A stretch of DNA of 64,000 bases from SHZI01 sp963802215 (lineage in GTDB: Bacteria > Pseudomonadota > Gammaproteobacteria > Steroidobacterales > GCA-2729495), in NCBI GenBank assembly GCA_963802215.1, contig CAWDHQ010000001.1, positions 1,860,001 to 1,924,000 of the forward strand, given 5' to 3'. This document shows positions 35,886 to 44,911 of this stretch, one piece after another. Under the pieces are notes generated by a model. That model searched no databases. It was not told the DNA's origin and was given only the letters and a program-made list of their open reading frames with translations. How positions within the stretch are numbered: the stretch's first letter is position 1; every line of letters starts with the position of its first letter. Position numbers and translations under genes: made by a program.

Positions 35886-37634
35886 TCAGGACACACCTCC
35901 GTCGACCAGGAGCCAGCCGAACAGAATCCCCAGCGTGAGCAAGCCGATGCTTGCGGGCGTCCAGCGCCGGAGAAGCGCGTCGGCCTGCTCGAATCCGGAC
36001 CCGAGGGCCAACGCGGCGCGGCGCACCGGGCCATCGTTCGCGGCCTCCCCTGCCCGGGGAGCACCGATCCGGATCCCCCGCGACAGACCCAGCGCCAGGA
36101 GCCCGCCGCCCAGAATCACCGCCAGCACCGTTCCCAGCTCCTTGGGCGCCAGCGGATTCGAGATGAGGTGCCCCGGTACGGGACCCATGGCGGCGAACGC
36201 GAGCAACAACGAGGACAGCGCGAGCCCCAGCGCTGCGAACTCGGACAGCCTGGAAACGCGTTTCGCCAGACGAAAGGACCCGCCCGGGCGCCGCACGGCA
36301 ATGGCGAGCACCAGCACCACGTACCCTGCCGTGAATACGGCGCCGCCCTGGAGGACCAGCATCCACCACCACTGCCCCGAGCTGTCGGCGGCGTCGAGGA
36401 GGAGCTTTTTCGCGAGGTAGGCACCACTCGGCACGACCCCCATCAGCGCAAGGCCCGCCACGGCAAACGCCAGCACGGTGACGGGCATCGCGCGTGCCAC
36501 CCCGGCGAGGTCGGCAATGCGGTCGTGACCGAGCGCCGCATACACCAGGCCGGCCGCCATGAACATGCCCGCCTTGGCTGTGGCATGGGAAGCCGCCTGA
36601 AGGAGTCCGCCCGTCAATGCGGTGCCGTGCACCAGCGTGGTGCCGCTGGCATCGAACGCAAGCGGGAACATCAGGAACAGGTAGCCGATCTGCGCGATCG
36701 TGGAATAGGCCACCAGCAGTTTCAGGCGCTCCTGCCGTAGTGCCACGACACTGCCGACGACGATGGCGGCGGCACCCAGACCCGCCAGCAGTTGGGCCGA
36801 CGATAACGTCACGACACCGGGCAACGCGTCGAACCAGAGCCGCACGACGAGGAACCAGGAGCCCTTGATCACCAGCGCCGACAGCACTGCACTGGCAGCG
36901 GCGGGGGCGCCGGCATGGGCCGGCGGCAGCCAGATGTGCAGGGGGAACAGCGCCGTCTTTGCGAGCAGGCCAACCGTCATGAGCGCGGCGGCCGTCCAGG
37001 CGATGGGGCCCGGGCGGACAGCATTGGCCAGCAGCGCAATGTCGAGCGTGCCATAGCCTCCGTACAGCAGCACCGCGCCGAGGAGGTACAGCAACGAACC
37101 GGCCAGCGCGAACAGCAGGTAGCGCAGTGCGGCGCGAAGTGTCTCACCGCGGCCATCGAGGCAGACCAACGGAACTCCGGAGAAAGTCAGCAGCTCGAGG
37201 GCGACGTACAGGGTAAAGAGGTCGCCACTGACGAACACCAGGTTCAGGGAGCCCCACACCGCCAGCAGGAGCGGCCAGAACACGAGAGGCGCGCGGGTTT
37301 CGGGCGCCCCAGCCGGGCTGCCGAAGTCGGCTCTTGCATAGACGCCGATGCCGCACACGACCACGGCGACAACGAGCATCATCACCGCCGACAGGCCGTC
37401 CGCGCGCAGGGCGATGCCCAGCGGTGGCGCCCAGCCGCCCAGCAGGTACACCACCGTCTCGCCGGACTGCACCAGAGTGGACGCGATGCCGGCCGCCACG
37501 GCCAGACCGACGGGCATGGTCAGTGATGCCACCCGCTGTGCATGACGACCACCGAGCGCGAACCCGGCGAGCACGCCCACGAACGGCGCCAGTACGGCCA
37601 GCACCAGCAGCCATCCCCCGGGTGTCGTCAGCAT
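35886..37634 (-). CDS. mrpD: Mrp-type cation/H+ antiporter subunit D (proton-conducting)
   Basis: The 582-residue protein has about 14 or more helices and the complex I ND2/ND4/MrpD signature: LYVALELLTFSGVP (key glutamate), LLAKTALFPLHIWLPPAHAGAPAAASAVLSALV split across two helices (key lysine and histidine), and VAYSTIAQIGYLFL. It is longer than usual MrpD, with an extra C-terminal region. As the only ND5/ND4-like antiporter subunit in this cluster, it must supply the proton path. It starts 27 bases after MrpC. Confidence 0.85.
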   Translation of the reverse strand: MLTTPGGWLLVLAVLAPFVGVLAGFALGGRHAQRVASLTMPVGLAVAAGIASTLVQSGETVVYLLGGWAPPLGIALRADGLSAVMMLVVAVVVCGIGVYARADFGSPAGAPETRAPLVFWPLLLAVWGSLNLVFVSGDLFTLYVALELLTFSGVPLVCLDGRGETLRAALRYLLFALAGSLLYLLGAVLLYGGYGTLDIALLANAVRPGPIAWTAAALMTVGLLAKTALFPLHIWLPPAHAGAPAAASAVLSALVIKGSWFLVVRLWFDALPGVVTLSSAQLLAGLGAAAIVVGSVVALRQERLKLLVAYSTIAQIGYLFLMFPLAFDASGTTLVHGTALTGGLLQAASHATAKAGMFMAAGLVYAALGHDRIADLAGVARAMPVTVLAFAVAGLALMGVVPSGAYLAKKLLLDAADSSGQWWWMLVLQGGAVFTAGYVVLVLAIAVRRPGGSFRLAKRVSRLSEFAALGLALSSLLLAFAAMGPVPGHLISNPLAPKELGTVLAVILGGGLLALGLSRGIRIGAPRAGEAANDGPVRRAALALGSGFEQADALLRRWTPASIGLLTLGILFGWLLVDGGVS

Positions 37635-37661
37635 GGGTGGAACCGACCCGTCATGCGCGCC

Positions 37662-38003
37662 TCAGGCATGACCACCGTCTGGCCCTGGCCTGGCGGGCGC
37701 ATCGGGCCCGAGCGTGGCGGAGCCCGTCTCGTCGAACAGCCTCAACAGCAGTGCCACAGCCAGCGCCGTGGCGGAGAATGCGACCACGATGCCGGTGATC
37801 AGCAGGGCCTGCGGCACCGGGTCGCCGCCCAGGCCGGCACCGGCGCCCCGCCGCGCGATGGCCCCGAAGAGCAGGAACACACCACTGCCGACAACATTGA
37901 ACGCGATGATCTTGCGCAGGGGGTGCGGGTTGACGATCAGGCCGAACAAACCAACACCGATCAGCGCAGCGGCGCACAGGCCGAATAGCGTAGGGGCGTT
38001 CAT
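37662..38003 (-). CDS. mrpC: Mrp-type antiporter subunit C (NuoK-like)
   Basis: The 113-residue protein has three helices and matches MrpC/MnhC (NuoK homologue): LFGLCAAALIGVGLFGLIV, HPLRKIIAFNVVGSGVFLLFG, DPVPQALLITGIVVAFSATALAVALLLRL. The start ATG 38003 overlaps the MrpB-like stop by 4 bases. The longer open frame up to 38975 in this frame is a shadow of that gene. Confidence 0.88.
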   Translation of the reverse strand: MNAPTLFGLCAAALIGVGLFGLIVNPHPLRKIIAFNVVGSGVFLLFGAIARRGAGAGLGGDPVPQALLITGIVVAFSATALAVALLLRLFDETGSATLGPDAPARPGPDGGHA

Positions 38004-38941
38004 GGCGCACCGCCGCGCATAGGCGGGCCCAGCACCATGAGGCCCAGGACCAGGATGAGCGTCGGCATCAACGCAAACTCGACGACCAGGATCAGCGGCT
38101 TGGCAAGCCCTTCGGGGTAGGCGAGGAACGCACCCGCGGTCACGGCGCCGACAATGCCGATTGCGATGAATGCCAACGGCCCGGCGACGAGCAGCCCGCG
38201 CACCCACCTGCGGCTGATCGGCGGCGCATCGGCCAGGCCCGCCATCATGACCAGCAGCCACATGGCCGCCATGATCGTGGCGCCCTGGAACTTGCCGCCG
38301 GGGTGGTCGGCCCCGACCCAGAGGGTGTAGGTGCCGACGACGACGCCGAGCGGCGGCAGCACGCGCGCCACGTAGGCCAGCATGCCGTTCGGATCCGCGT
38401 GCTGCCGCAGCCCCGGGCGCCCACCCCAGAAGCGGTCGGGCGTGAGCGACCAGACGCCGATCAGCGCGAACAGCAGCACGATGGCCTCCAGCAAGGTGTC
38501 CGTCGCGCGAAATGCCAGCAGCACGGCGGTAATTGGGTTGCCAACTTCGGTGACAGCCATCCGGGCGACGACCTCGGGCGCCAGCGTGGGCGCAGGCTCC
38601 GGCAGCTGGAGCACGCTTGCGGCAAGGGCCAGGGTAACCGCCAGGGACAACCCCGCGGCGAGCCAGGCGGTCGCCGCGCTGCGCTCCCTGGCCTCGTTCG
38701 CCGCGGTGCTGCCGCGCAGCCTCGTGACTGCGCCGATCAGCATTGCGCCGGTCAGGCCCCCACCGATGGCCGCTTCGGTCAGTGCCACATCGATGCCGTG
38801 CAGCTGGACCCAGGCCAGCGTCAACAGCAGCCCGTAGGCGACAAAGCCGACGACCGCGGCGAAGGCATCGCGGGCGGAAATCGCCCAGACAGCAAGGGAC
38901 AGGATCAGGGCCACCAGGCCGATATTGAGGATTTCGATCAT
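38000..38941 (-). CDS. mrpB: Mrp-type subunit B fused to MbhD/MbhE-like domains
   Basis: The 313-residue protein combines three parts usually separate or attached to MrpA. Residues 1-75 resemble MbhD/DUF4040 (FAAVVGFVAYGLLLTLAWVQ, DVALTEAAIGGGLTGAM). Residues of about 125-165 resemble MbhE (GNPITAVLLAFRATDTLLEA). The rest is MnhB/MrpB (PPLGVVVGTYTLWVGADHPGG, FQGATIMAAMWLLVMMAG). It provides the membrane core that MrpA's C-terminus plus MrpB provide elsewhere. It overlaps MrpG and MrpC by 4 bases at each end. Confidence 0.83.
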   Translation of the reverse strand: MIEILNIGLVALILSLAVWAISARDAFAAVVGFVAYGLLLTLAWVQLHGIDVALTEAAIGGGLTGAMLIGAVTRLRGSTAANEARERSAATAWLAAGLSLAVTLALAASVLQLPEPAPTLAPEVVARMAVTEVGNPITAVLLAFRATDTLLEAIVLLFALIGVWSLTPDRFWGGRPGLRQHADPNGMLAYVARVLPPLGVVVGTYTLWVGADHPGGKFQGATIMAAMWLLVMMAGLADAPPISRRWVRGLLVAGPLAFIAIGIVGAVTAGAFLAYPEGLAKPLILVVEFALMPTLILVLGLMVLGPPMRGGAP

Positions 38942-39231
38942 GGGCCAGTGGTGCCCTGCCGGATGACGCGAGCAATCAACTGCGAAGCCGTTGCGCCGGA
39001 CAGGAGCACGAGGAGCCAGACGACCACCAGCTTCAGCCCCGTGAGCACGCTGTCTGCCTGCGGCAGCAGGCCCAGAACCACGAGGCCGAGGCCGAGATTG
39101 TCCGCCTTGGTCAACGCGTGAAGGCGCGTGAACGAGTCCGGGAAGCGGAGCAGGCCGACGGTACCGGCAAGGAAGAAGATCGCGCCGGCTACAACCGCGA
39201 TCACGGTGAAGAGGTCGAGGGCGACGTTCAC
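38938..39231 (-). CDS. mrpG: Mrp-type antiporter subunit G
   Basis: The 97-residue protein matches MrpG/MnhG: three helices with FTVIAVVAGAIFFLAGTVGLLRFPDSFTRLHALTK split across helix 1 and its loop, then ADNLGLGLVVLG. The RFPDxxxRLHA block is the family hallmark. It overlaps MrpF (upstream) and the MrpB fusion (downstream) by 4 bases each. Confidence 0.9.
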   Translation of the reverse strand: MNVALDLFTVIAVVAGAIFFLAGTVGLLRFPDSFTRLHALTKADNLGLGLVVLGLLPQADSVLTGLKLVVVWLLVLLSGATASQLIARVIRQGTTGP

Positions 39232-39515
39232 CGGCCGTCCCCGGCCGGCGACTCGCCGGGTGGCGGCATGGACGCGGCCTTCACGAACGCGAAGGAGGCA
39301 AAGGCCGCCAGCAGCGCCAGAATCAGGGCCACGTCGATCGCTGCACTCTCACCGGTCGCCGCGCCCAGCAGGAGCACGGCCGCTATGCCGCCGGTGCCCA
39401 GCAACTGGGCGGCCATTATGCGGTCCGGATTGCCGGGCCCACGCAGGATGCGAACCAGACCAAGCGCAACCATGGCCAGGATGAAGGCACACGTCCCAAG
39501 CAGGAATTCAGGCAT
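39228..39515 (-). CDS. mrpF: Mrp-type antiporter subunit F
   Basis: The 95-residue protein has three helices and the MrpF/MnhF signature LVRILRGPGNPDRIMAAQLLG followed by DVALILALLAAFASFAFVKA. ATG 39515 overlaps the MrpE stop by 8 bases; the open frame extends further upstream in a shadow of MrpE. Gene overlap implies coupled translation. Confidence 0.88.
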   Translation of the reverse strand: MPEFLLGTCAFILAMVALGLVRILRGPGNPDRIMAAQLLGTGGIAAVLLLGAATGESAAIDVALILALLAAFASFAFVKAASMPPPGESPAGDGR

Positions 39516-40002
39516 GACGCCGCCCCGCGACCAGCGCCTTCGCCAGCAGCCGCTCCTCCTTCCAGAGCTGCTCCACAACCGGTGCCGTGGTGTCGAGGCA
39601 GTGGTAGACGAGCACACTTTCGGTCTCGTCGGCCGGCACGGATCCCGGCAGGAGGCTGGTGATCGTAGCGAAGGTATTACGCGCAAATCCCGGCGGGAAG
39701 GCCAGCGGGCAGTTGACGAAACCCGGACAGAGGGGCAGGCGCGGATTGAAGGCCCGGCCGGCGACGTCTATCCCGGCCAGCACCGACTCCCACAGAAAGT
39801 GCGGCAGGAGTGCCAGGAGCTGGCCAACGTGCAGGCCCCCTGCGGCGGGCGCCATGAGGCGCAGGCTCACCCAGGTCGCGCCAGCGCTGGCGAAGGCGCC
39901 GATGGCGAGGTCAGCCGGTTTCCCGCTCTGCATCAGCGCCAGCCACAACAGGAAGAACGCCGTCCCGCGCCAGAGTGCCGTCGCCCGTAGCCCGGCACTC
40001 AT
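39508..40002 (-). CDS. mrpE: Mrp-type antiporter subunit E
   Basis: The 164-residue protein matches MrpE/MnhE: FFLLWLALMQSGKPADLAIG, LALLPHFLWESVLAGIDVAGRAFNP, and NTFATITSLLPGSVPAD. ATG 40002 overlaps the previous gene's TGA by 4 bases. The longer open frame to 40143 lies within that gene. MrpE is needed for assembly of the antiporter complex in other bacteria. Confidence 0.88.
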   Translation of the reverse strand: MSAGLRATALWRGTAFFLLWLALMQSGKPADLAIGAFASAGATWVSLRLMAPAAGGLHVGQLLALLPHFLWESVLAGIDVAGRAFNPRLPLCPGFVNCPLAFPPGFARNTFATITSLLPGSVPADETESVLVYHCLDTTAPVVEQLWKEERLLAKALVAGRRHA

Positions 40003-40637
40003 GCTGCAACCCCGTCGCCCGTGCCGGCTTCGGCCGCCGGTACGCCCAGCGTGCGCACCTCCATCGTGCCGAGCCGATCGAACAGCTTCGCTTCGGTCAG
40101 TATCGGCCACCAGTCGTACAGGAAGATCTCGAGCGGCCGCCACAGCGCCACCCAGCCGCCAATGACCAGGCTGTCCTGGATCAACGCGACAACGCTCTTC
40201 CGGGTGATGACGCTGGCGATGGATTCACCAACGACGATCACCAGCGCAAGAAATACCAGCCCGATCAGCAGGCTGTAGCGGCCCACGCGGAAAAGCTGCT
40301 GCAACTGCCGCCGGGTGGCCAGGGCGCGCCGCCGGAAGTGCTCGTGCACGGACCTGCGCAGCATCACGGCATCCTCATCGGACTCGGATCCACGACCCAG
40401 GTGCAGGACCAGGTTCAGGGTCTGCCGCTTCGGCGCCTCCCGGGCCCAATCGACGATATAGGCAGCCGCCTCCGGATCTAGGTCACGCTGGCGAAACGGC
40501 GCGGGGTCCATGGAGTTGAAGAGCTGCCTCGGTTCAAGGAGATACAGGTTCAGAACCCCCGGCAAACCGCCCCTGTCGTCCCTGGCGGCCGGCGGACCGG
40601 GCGTGGTCGTACCTGCTTGGTCCGGCATCAACGGCAA
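39999..40637 (-). CDS. Unknown membrane protein between RND and Mrp genes
   Basis: I do not recognise the family. The 212-residue protein has a soluble N-terminal part (about 115 residues, including DPEAAAYIVDWAREAPKRQ and RRSVHEHFRRRALATRRQ) and two hydrophobic helices (YSLLIGLVFLALVIVVGE; VVALIQDSLVIGGWVALWRP), then a short cytoplasmic tail. It starts 15 bases after the RND pump gene and overlaps MrpE by 4 bases, so it physically links the two modules. It may adapt, regulate or anchor one of them; that is inference from position only. Confidence 0.6.
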   Translation of the reverse strand: MPLMPDQAGTTTPGPPAARDDRGGLPGVLNLYLLEPRQLFNSMDPAPFRQRDLDPEAAAYIVDWAREAPKRQTLNLVLHLGRGSESDEDAVMLRRSVHEHFRRRALATRRQLQQLFRVGRYSLLIGLVFLALVIVVGESIASVITRKSVVALIQDSLVIGGWVALWRPLEIFLYDWWPILTEAKLFDRLGTMEVRTLGVPAAEAGTGDGVAA

Positions 40638-40652
40638 GGCTCCTATCGCTCG

Positions 40653-43600
40653 TCAGGCGACTTGCGGCGCCTGCTTGGTCCGCGTCATTTGTTCATTCCC
40701 GAAGACCGCGACGTAGAGGGTCGGCAGGAACACCAGTGTGAGTGCCGTGGCCACCAGCAACCCGCCCATGATCGCGAAGGCCATCGGCCCCCAGAACACC
40801 GTGGGTGCGATCGGGATCAGGCCAAGGATGGTGGAGATGGCCGCGAGCATCATGGGCCGCATGCGCGAGGTTGCCGAGGCCATCACGGCCTCGTGAACGC
40901 CCTTGCCCTCGGCCCGGTCGGTCTCGATCTGCACAATCAGGATCACGGCATTCTTGGCAATCATGCCGATCAGGGCCAGGACGCCGAGGATGGCGACGAA
41001 GCCGATCGGCTGGTTGAACACCAGCAGCGACAGCACGACACCGATAAGGCCAAGTGGCAGCACGCAAACCACCATCGCCAGGCGGCGGAAGCTGACCAGC
41101 AGGACCATCATGATGGTGAGCATGAGGAGGATCATAAGGGGAACCACCGCGAAGACTGACGACCTCGACGTCAGGCTTTCCTCGTAGAGGCCGCCGGTCT
41201 CAATCTTGTACTGCGCGGGAAGACTGGCTGCGAATTCGGCCACGCCGGGCGCCAGGTTGCCGACCACCTCGTCGGGCAGCACGCCACTGATGACATCGGC
41301 GCGCACCGTGAGCGTGGGAACACGGTTCCGCCGCCAGACGAGTGGGAATTCCTGCTCTTCGACGAAGGTTGCGAACTGGCGGAGGGGCACCATGCGGCCG
41401 CCCGGCGTTGGAATCTGCAGCGAACTGAGCGTCTCGAAGGAGGCTCGCTGCTCCTCGACGGCCCGGGCGACCACGCTGACCAGGTAAATGTCATCACGCA
41501 CCTGGGTAACCGTCGAACCCGTCACGGCAGCGTTCAGGACACCCGCCAGCGAGCTCGAACTGATGCCAAGCTGCCGGGCCTCCTCCTGGTTGACGCGAAC
41601 GTGGATCTGCCGTGCCGGCTCCATCCAGTCGAAATGGATGTGCCGGGCACGGGGGTCGGCGCCCAGCACGCCAGCCAGCCCCTGGGCAATCTCGCGAACC
41701 TTGTCCTTGTCCGGCCCGGTCACCCGGTACTGCAGGGGCCAGCCCACCGGCGGACCCAGCTCGAGGGGAGAAACGCGGGCGACCACATCGGGAAACTGCT
41801 CGGCCAGGGCGGTCTCGAGCTTCACCTGCAGTCGTTCGCGGGCTTCGATGTCCTTCGCAACGATGACGAACTGGCCAAAGAACGGATTGGCCAGCTGTAC
41901 ATTGAGCGTGAGGATGAAGCGGATCGCACCCCGACCAACGTAGGAGCTGTAGTGATCCACGTCGGGATCGTCGTCCAGCAGGGCCTCCAGGCGCCTCACC
42001 TGGGCCTCCGTGGCGTGGATGGAGGCGTTCTGGCGCAGGGTCATGTCGACGGTCAGTTCCGGCCGGTCGGACGACGGGAAGAACTGCCGGGGCACGAACT
42101 CGGACAGGACGAGCGACACGACGAATGCGCCCACGGTGACGCCGATCGTGAGCCACTTCCTGCGAATGGCCGCCTGCAGGAAACCGGAATAGATCTCGAG
42201 GACCTTCCCGGGCTTCTGGTCGTCCTGCTTCTTGGGGGTCTTCAGGATCGCCTTGCCGATCAGCGGCGCGAATATGACGGCGACAAGCCACGAAAAGATG
42301 AGCGAGATGCCCACCACCGAGAAGATTGAAAACGTGTACTCGCCGGCGGAACTCTTCGCGAAGCCGATGGGCACGAAGCTCGCGATCGTGACCAGGGTGC
42401 CGATCAGCATGGGTGCCGCCAGCGTGCGGTAGGCGAAGGTCGCCGCCTGGTCCTTCGAATCGCCCTCGGCCAGGCGACGGATCATGGCATCGACGGTGGT
42501 CATGGCATCGTCGACGAGCAGGCCCAGCGCGATGATCAGGGCGCCAAGGGAAATGCGATGAAGGTCGATGTTGGCCACGTCCATCACGGCAAACACGATC
42601 GCCAGCGTGATCGGGATCGCCACCGCGACCACCATGCCGGGGCGGCCCCCGAGGCTGACGAAGCTGCAGGCGAGGATGATCACGATCGCCTGCCAGAGGG
42701 AGGTCATGAAGTCGCTGATGGCGATGTCCACGGTGACGGCCTGGTCGGCCACCAGGTTTGCCTCGATGCCCAGCGGCAGATTGCTGATGATGTCGGCCAT
42801 CTCCACCCGGATATTCCGCCCCAGCGCCAGGATGTCACCCGCATCCCGCATGGCAATTGCCAGGCCGACGGCAGGTTCGCCATTGACACGGAACATGGGC
42901 TGGGGAGGGTCAACGAAACCCCGGCGCACGGTGGCGATGTCGCCCAGGCGGATGATGCGGTCGCCGGCCACGATGGTTAGGCCCTCGATGTCACTCTCGC
43001 TGCCAAACCCGCCACTGACCCGCAGGAAGACGCGCTCCTGTTCGGTCTGGATCACGCCGGCAGGGCGCACGGCGTTCTGCGCCTGGAGCGAGGCAATGAC
43101 CGTCGGCAGGTCGAGGCGCAGGCCGGCGAGCTTTTCCGTGGAGAACTCGATGTAGATCTGCTCGTCCTGGGCGCCCAGCACCTGGATCTCTGCAACGTCC
43201 GGCACCTGCAGGAGACGGGAGCGCGCCGCCTCGACGTAGTCCCGCAGCTCGCGGAAACTCATGCCGTCGGCGGTAAAGCCGTAGATGATGCCGAAGGTGT
43301 TGCCGAAGTCGTCGTTGAAGAAGGGGCCCACGACGCCGCCGGGCAGCGTCTGGCGCATATCCCCGATATTCTTCCGGACCTGGTACCAGATGTCGGGCAC
43401 CGCCTCCGGCGGCGTCGACTGCTTGAGGTCGACGAAGATGGTGGTCTGGCCTGCCGTCGTGTAGCTGCGGACCCGGTCGAGGTAGTCCGTCTCCTGCAGC
43501 GTGCGCTCGAGCCGCTCGGTGACCTGGAGCATGGTCTCGTCGACCGTCGCGCCGGGCCACCCGGCCGCAACGACCATGGTCCGGAAGGTAAAGGCGGGGT

Positions 43601-43718
43601 CTTCACCGCGGCCAAGGCGCGTGAACGCGAGCATCCCCGCGGCCACGGAGGCGATCATCAGGAAAATGGTCAGTGAGCGGTTGGCAAGCGCCCACTCCGA
43701 AAGATTCGGGCCAATCAC
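40653..43718 (-). CDS. RND efflux pump (AcrB-like inner-membrane transporter)
   Basis: The 1021-residue protein is a full-length HAE-type RND transporter. It has about 12 helices in two halves, large periplasmic loops, and the transmembrane aspartate pair in ALGLLVDDAMTTVDAMIRR, plus the lysine in LIGMIAKNAVILIVQIE of the second half. It starts NLSEWALANRSLTIFLMIAS, as in the branch related to AcrB/MexF-like pumps with unknown substrate. It overlaps the adaptor gene by 4 bases and exports compounds using proton influx in known relatives. Mrp genes follow it. Confidence 0.94.
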   Translation of the reverse strand: MIGPNLSEWALANRSLTIFLMIASVAAGMLAFTRLGRGEDPAFTFRTMVVAAGWPGATVDETMLQVTERLERTLQETDYLDRVRSYTTAGQTTIFVDLKQSTPPEAVPDIWYQVRKNIGDMRQTLPGGVVGPFFNDDFGNTFGIIYGFTADGMSFRELRDYVEAARSRLLQVPDVAEIQVLGAQDEQIYIEFSTEKLAGLRLDLPTVIASLQAQNAVRPAGVIQTEQERVFLRVSGGFGSESDIEGLTIVAGDRIIRLGDIATVRRGFVDPPQPMFRVNGEPAVGLAIAMRDAGDILALGRNIRVEMADIISNLPLGIEANLVADQAVTVDIAISDFMTSLWQAIVIILACSFVSLGGRPGMVVAVAIPITLAIVFAVMDVANIDLHRISLGALIIALGLLVDDAMTTVDAMIRRLAEGDSKDQAATFAYRTLAAPMLIGTLVTIASFVPIGFAKSSAGEYTFSIFSVVGISLIFSWLVAVIFAPLIGKAILKTPKKQDDQKPGKVLEIYSGFLQAAIRRKWLTIGVTVGAFVVSLVLSEFVPRQFFPSSDRPELTVDMTLRQNASIHATEAQVRRLEALLDDDPDVDHYSSYVGRGAIRFILTLNVQLANPFFGQFVIVAKDIEARERLQVKLETALAEQFPDVVARVSPLELGPPVGWPLQYRVTGPDKDKVREIAQGLAGVLGADPRARHIHFDWMEPARQIHVRVNQEEARQLGISSSSLAGVLNAAVTGSTVTQVRDDIYLVSVVARAVEEQRASFETLSSLQIPTPGGRMVPLRQFATFVEEQEFPLVWRRNRVPTLTVRADVISGVLPDEVVGNLAPGVAEFAASLPAQYKIETGGLYEESLTSRSSVFAVVPLMILLMLTIMMVLLVSFRRLAMVVCVLPLGLIGVVLSLLVFNQPIGFVAILGVLALIGMIAKNAVILIVQIETDRAEGKGVHEAVMASATSRMRPMMLAAISTILGLIPIAPTVFWGPMAFAIMGGLLVATALTLVFLPTLYVAVFGNEQMTRTKQAPQVA

Positions 43719-44830
43719 GAGCCGGCGGCCCCCAGCAGGCGCACCTTCTGGCCCGGCCGCAGGGCCTGTACGCCCGCCGTGACGACCAGATCGCCGGCCT
43801 TAAGCCCCGACGCGACCTGCACTCTCGCGGGGTCCTGGGCCTGCACCTCGATGGTGCGCGTCGACACCGTGAGGGTCTTGGGGTCGACCACCCAGACGGC
43901 CGGCTTGCCACCGGCGCGGATCAGGGCAGACGCGGGAACCTCGATGCCCGAGGCAGTCGTGAGCTTCATGCGCCCGGTCACCGTGCTGCCCAGGCGCATT
44001 TCGGCCGGCGGATTTAGCAGGGCAACGCGCACTGCGAAGGTCCCAGTCACAGGATCAGATCGGGGAGACACTTCGCGCACCTTGCCCGCAGCGGTTACCC
44101 GGGGATTGCTGGTGAGTTCGACCGTGATATCGGGGTTACCCGGGGCGCTATCCTTGACATCGGCCGACACCCCGAAAAGGGCATCGCGCGCACCTTCGCG
44201 GGCGATCTGGACGATCATGCGGCCGGCACCGACCACCTCGCCGGGCTCCGCCCCCCGCGCCGTCACCACGCCCGACACCTCGGATACGAGGCGCGTATAG
44301 CTGAGTCGGTTCTGCGCGATATCCAGGCTTGCCTGCACGGCCTCGACCTGAGACTCGGCGGTGCGGAGGACAGCCAGGGCCTGGTCAAATGCGCTCTGGG
44401 ACACCGCGCCTTCGACCACCAGGTCCCGCATGCGGACATGGTTGTTACGCGCCTCCACCAGCTGGGCCTGCGCGGCGGCCATTTGCGCACGCGCTGCCTG
44501 CAGGCTGCTTTCCTCGTTCTGCGGGTCCAGCCGCGCCAGCAGCTGGCCGGGCCGCACGGAATCGCCGATGTCCACCGCACGCTCGACCAGGCGCCCGTCG
44601 ATCCGGAACGACTGGTTGATTTCCGTTTGTGCCTGCACCGTGCCGGTCAGGGCGACGGTGTCGCCGATCGCGCGCGTCTCGATGGTCGTCACGCGGACCG
44701 GACGCACCTCCGGTGCGGGGCCGTCGTCAGCGCTACGGCAGGCCGACAGCAGTGCCAGGGGCAGGACCGCCAGCAACGCGCTCGTCGTAGACAAAAAACC
44801 GGTTCGCCTGGCGGCGGAGTTGGCGGGCAT
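43715..44830 (-). CDS. RND periplasmic adaptor lipoprotein
   Basis: The 371-residue protein has lipobox LLSAC (C31), then RVTTIETRAIGDTVALTGTVQ, a lipoyl half (GQLLARLDPQNEESSLQAARAQ split into the hairpin), the second half SEVSGVVTARGAEPGEVVGAG, and a barrel with SAGLKAGD-like VASGLKAGDLVVTAGVQAL at the end. It is the membrane-fusion partner of the RND pump encoded next (4-base overlap). Lipid attachment anchors it to the inner membrane facing the periplasm. Confidence 0.92.
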   Translation of the reverse strand: MPANSAARRTGFLSTTSALLAVLPLALLSACRSADDGPAPEVRPVRVTTIETRAIGDTVALTGTVQAQTEINQSFRIDGRLVERAVDIGDSVRPGQLLARLDPQNEESSLQAARAQMAAAQAQLVEARNNHVRMRDLVVEGAVSQSAFDQALAVLRTAESQVEAVQASLDIAQNRLSYTRLVSEVSGVVTARGAEPGEVVGAGRMIVQIAREGARDALFGVSADVKDSAPGNPDITVELTSNPRVTAAGKVREVSPRSDPVTGTFAVRVALLNPPAEMRLGSTVTGRMKLTTASGIEVPASALIRAGGKPAVWVVDPKTLTVSTRTIEVQAQDPARVQVASGLKAGDLVVTAGVQALRPGQKVRLLGAAGS

Positions 44831-44911
44831 GCAGTGGCTCCCTGTTCGACGCTGCGGTTTGCTTTTTTTGACGAACGCTGACGCGACGAACGGCTCATCC
44901 TTTCATAGGGA

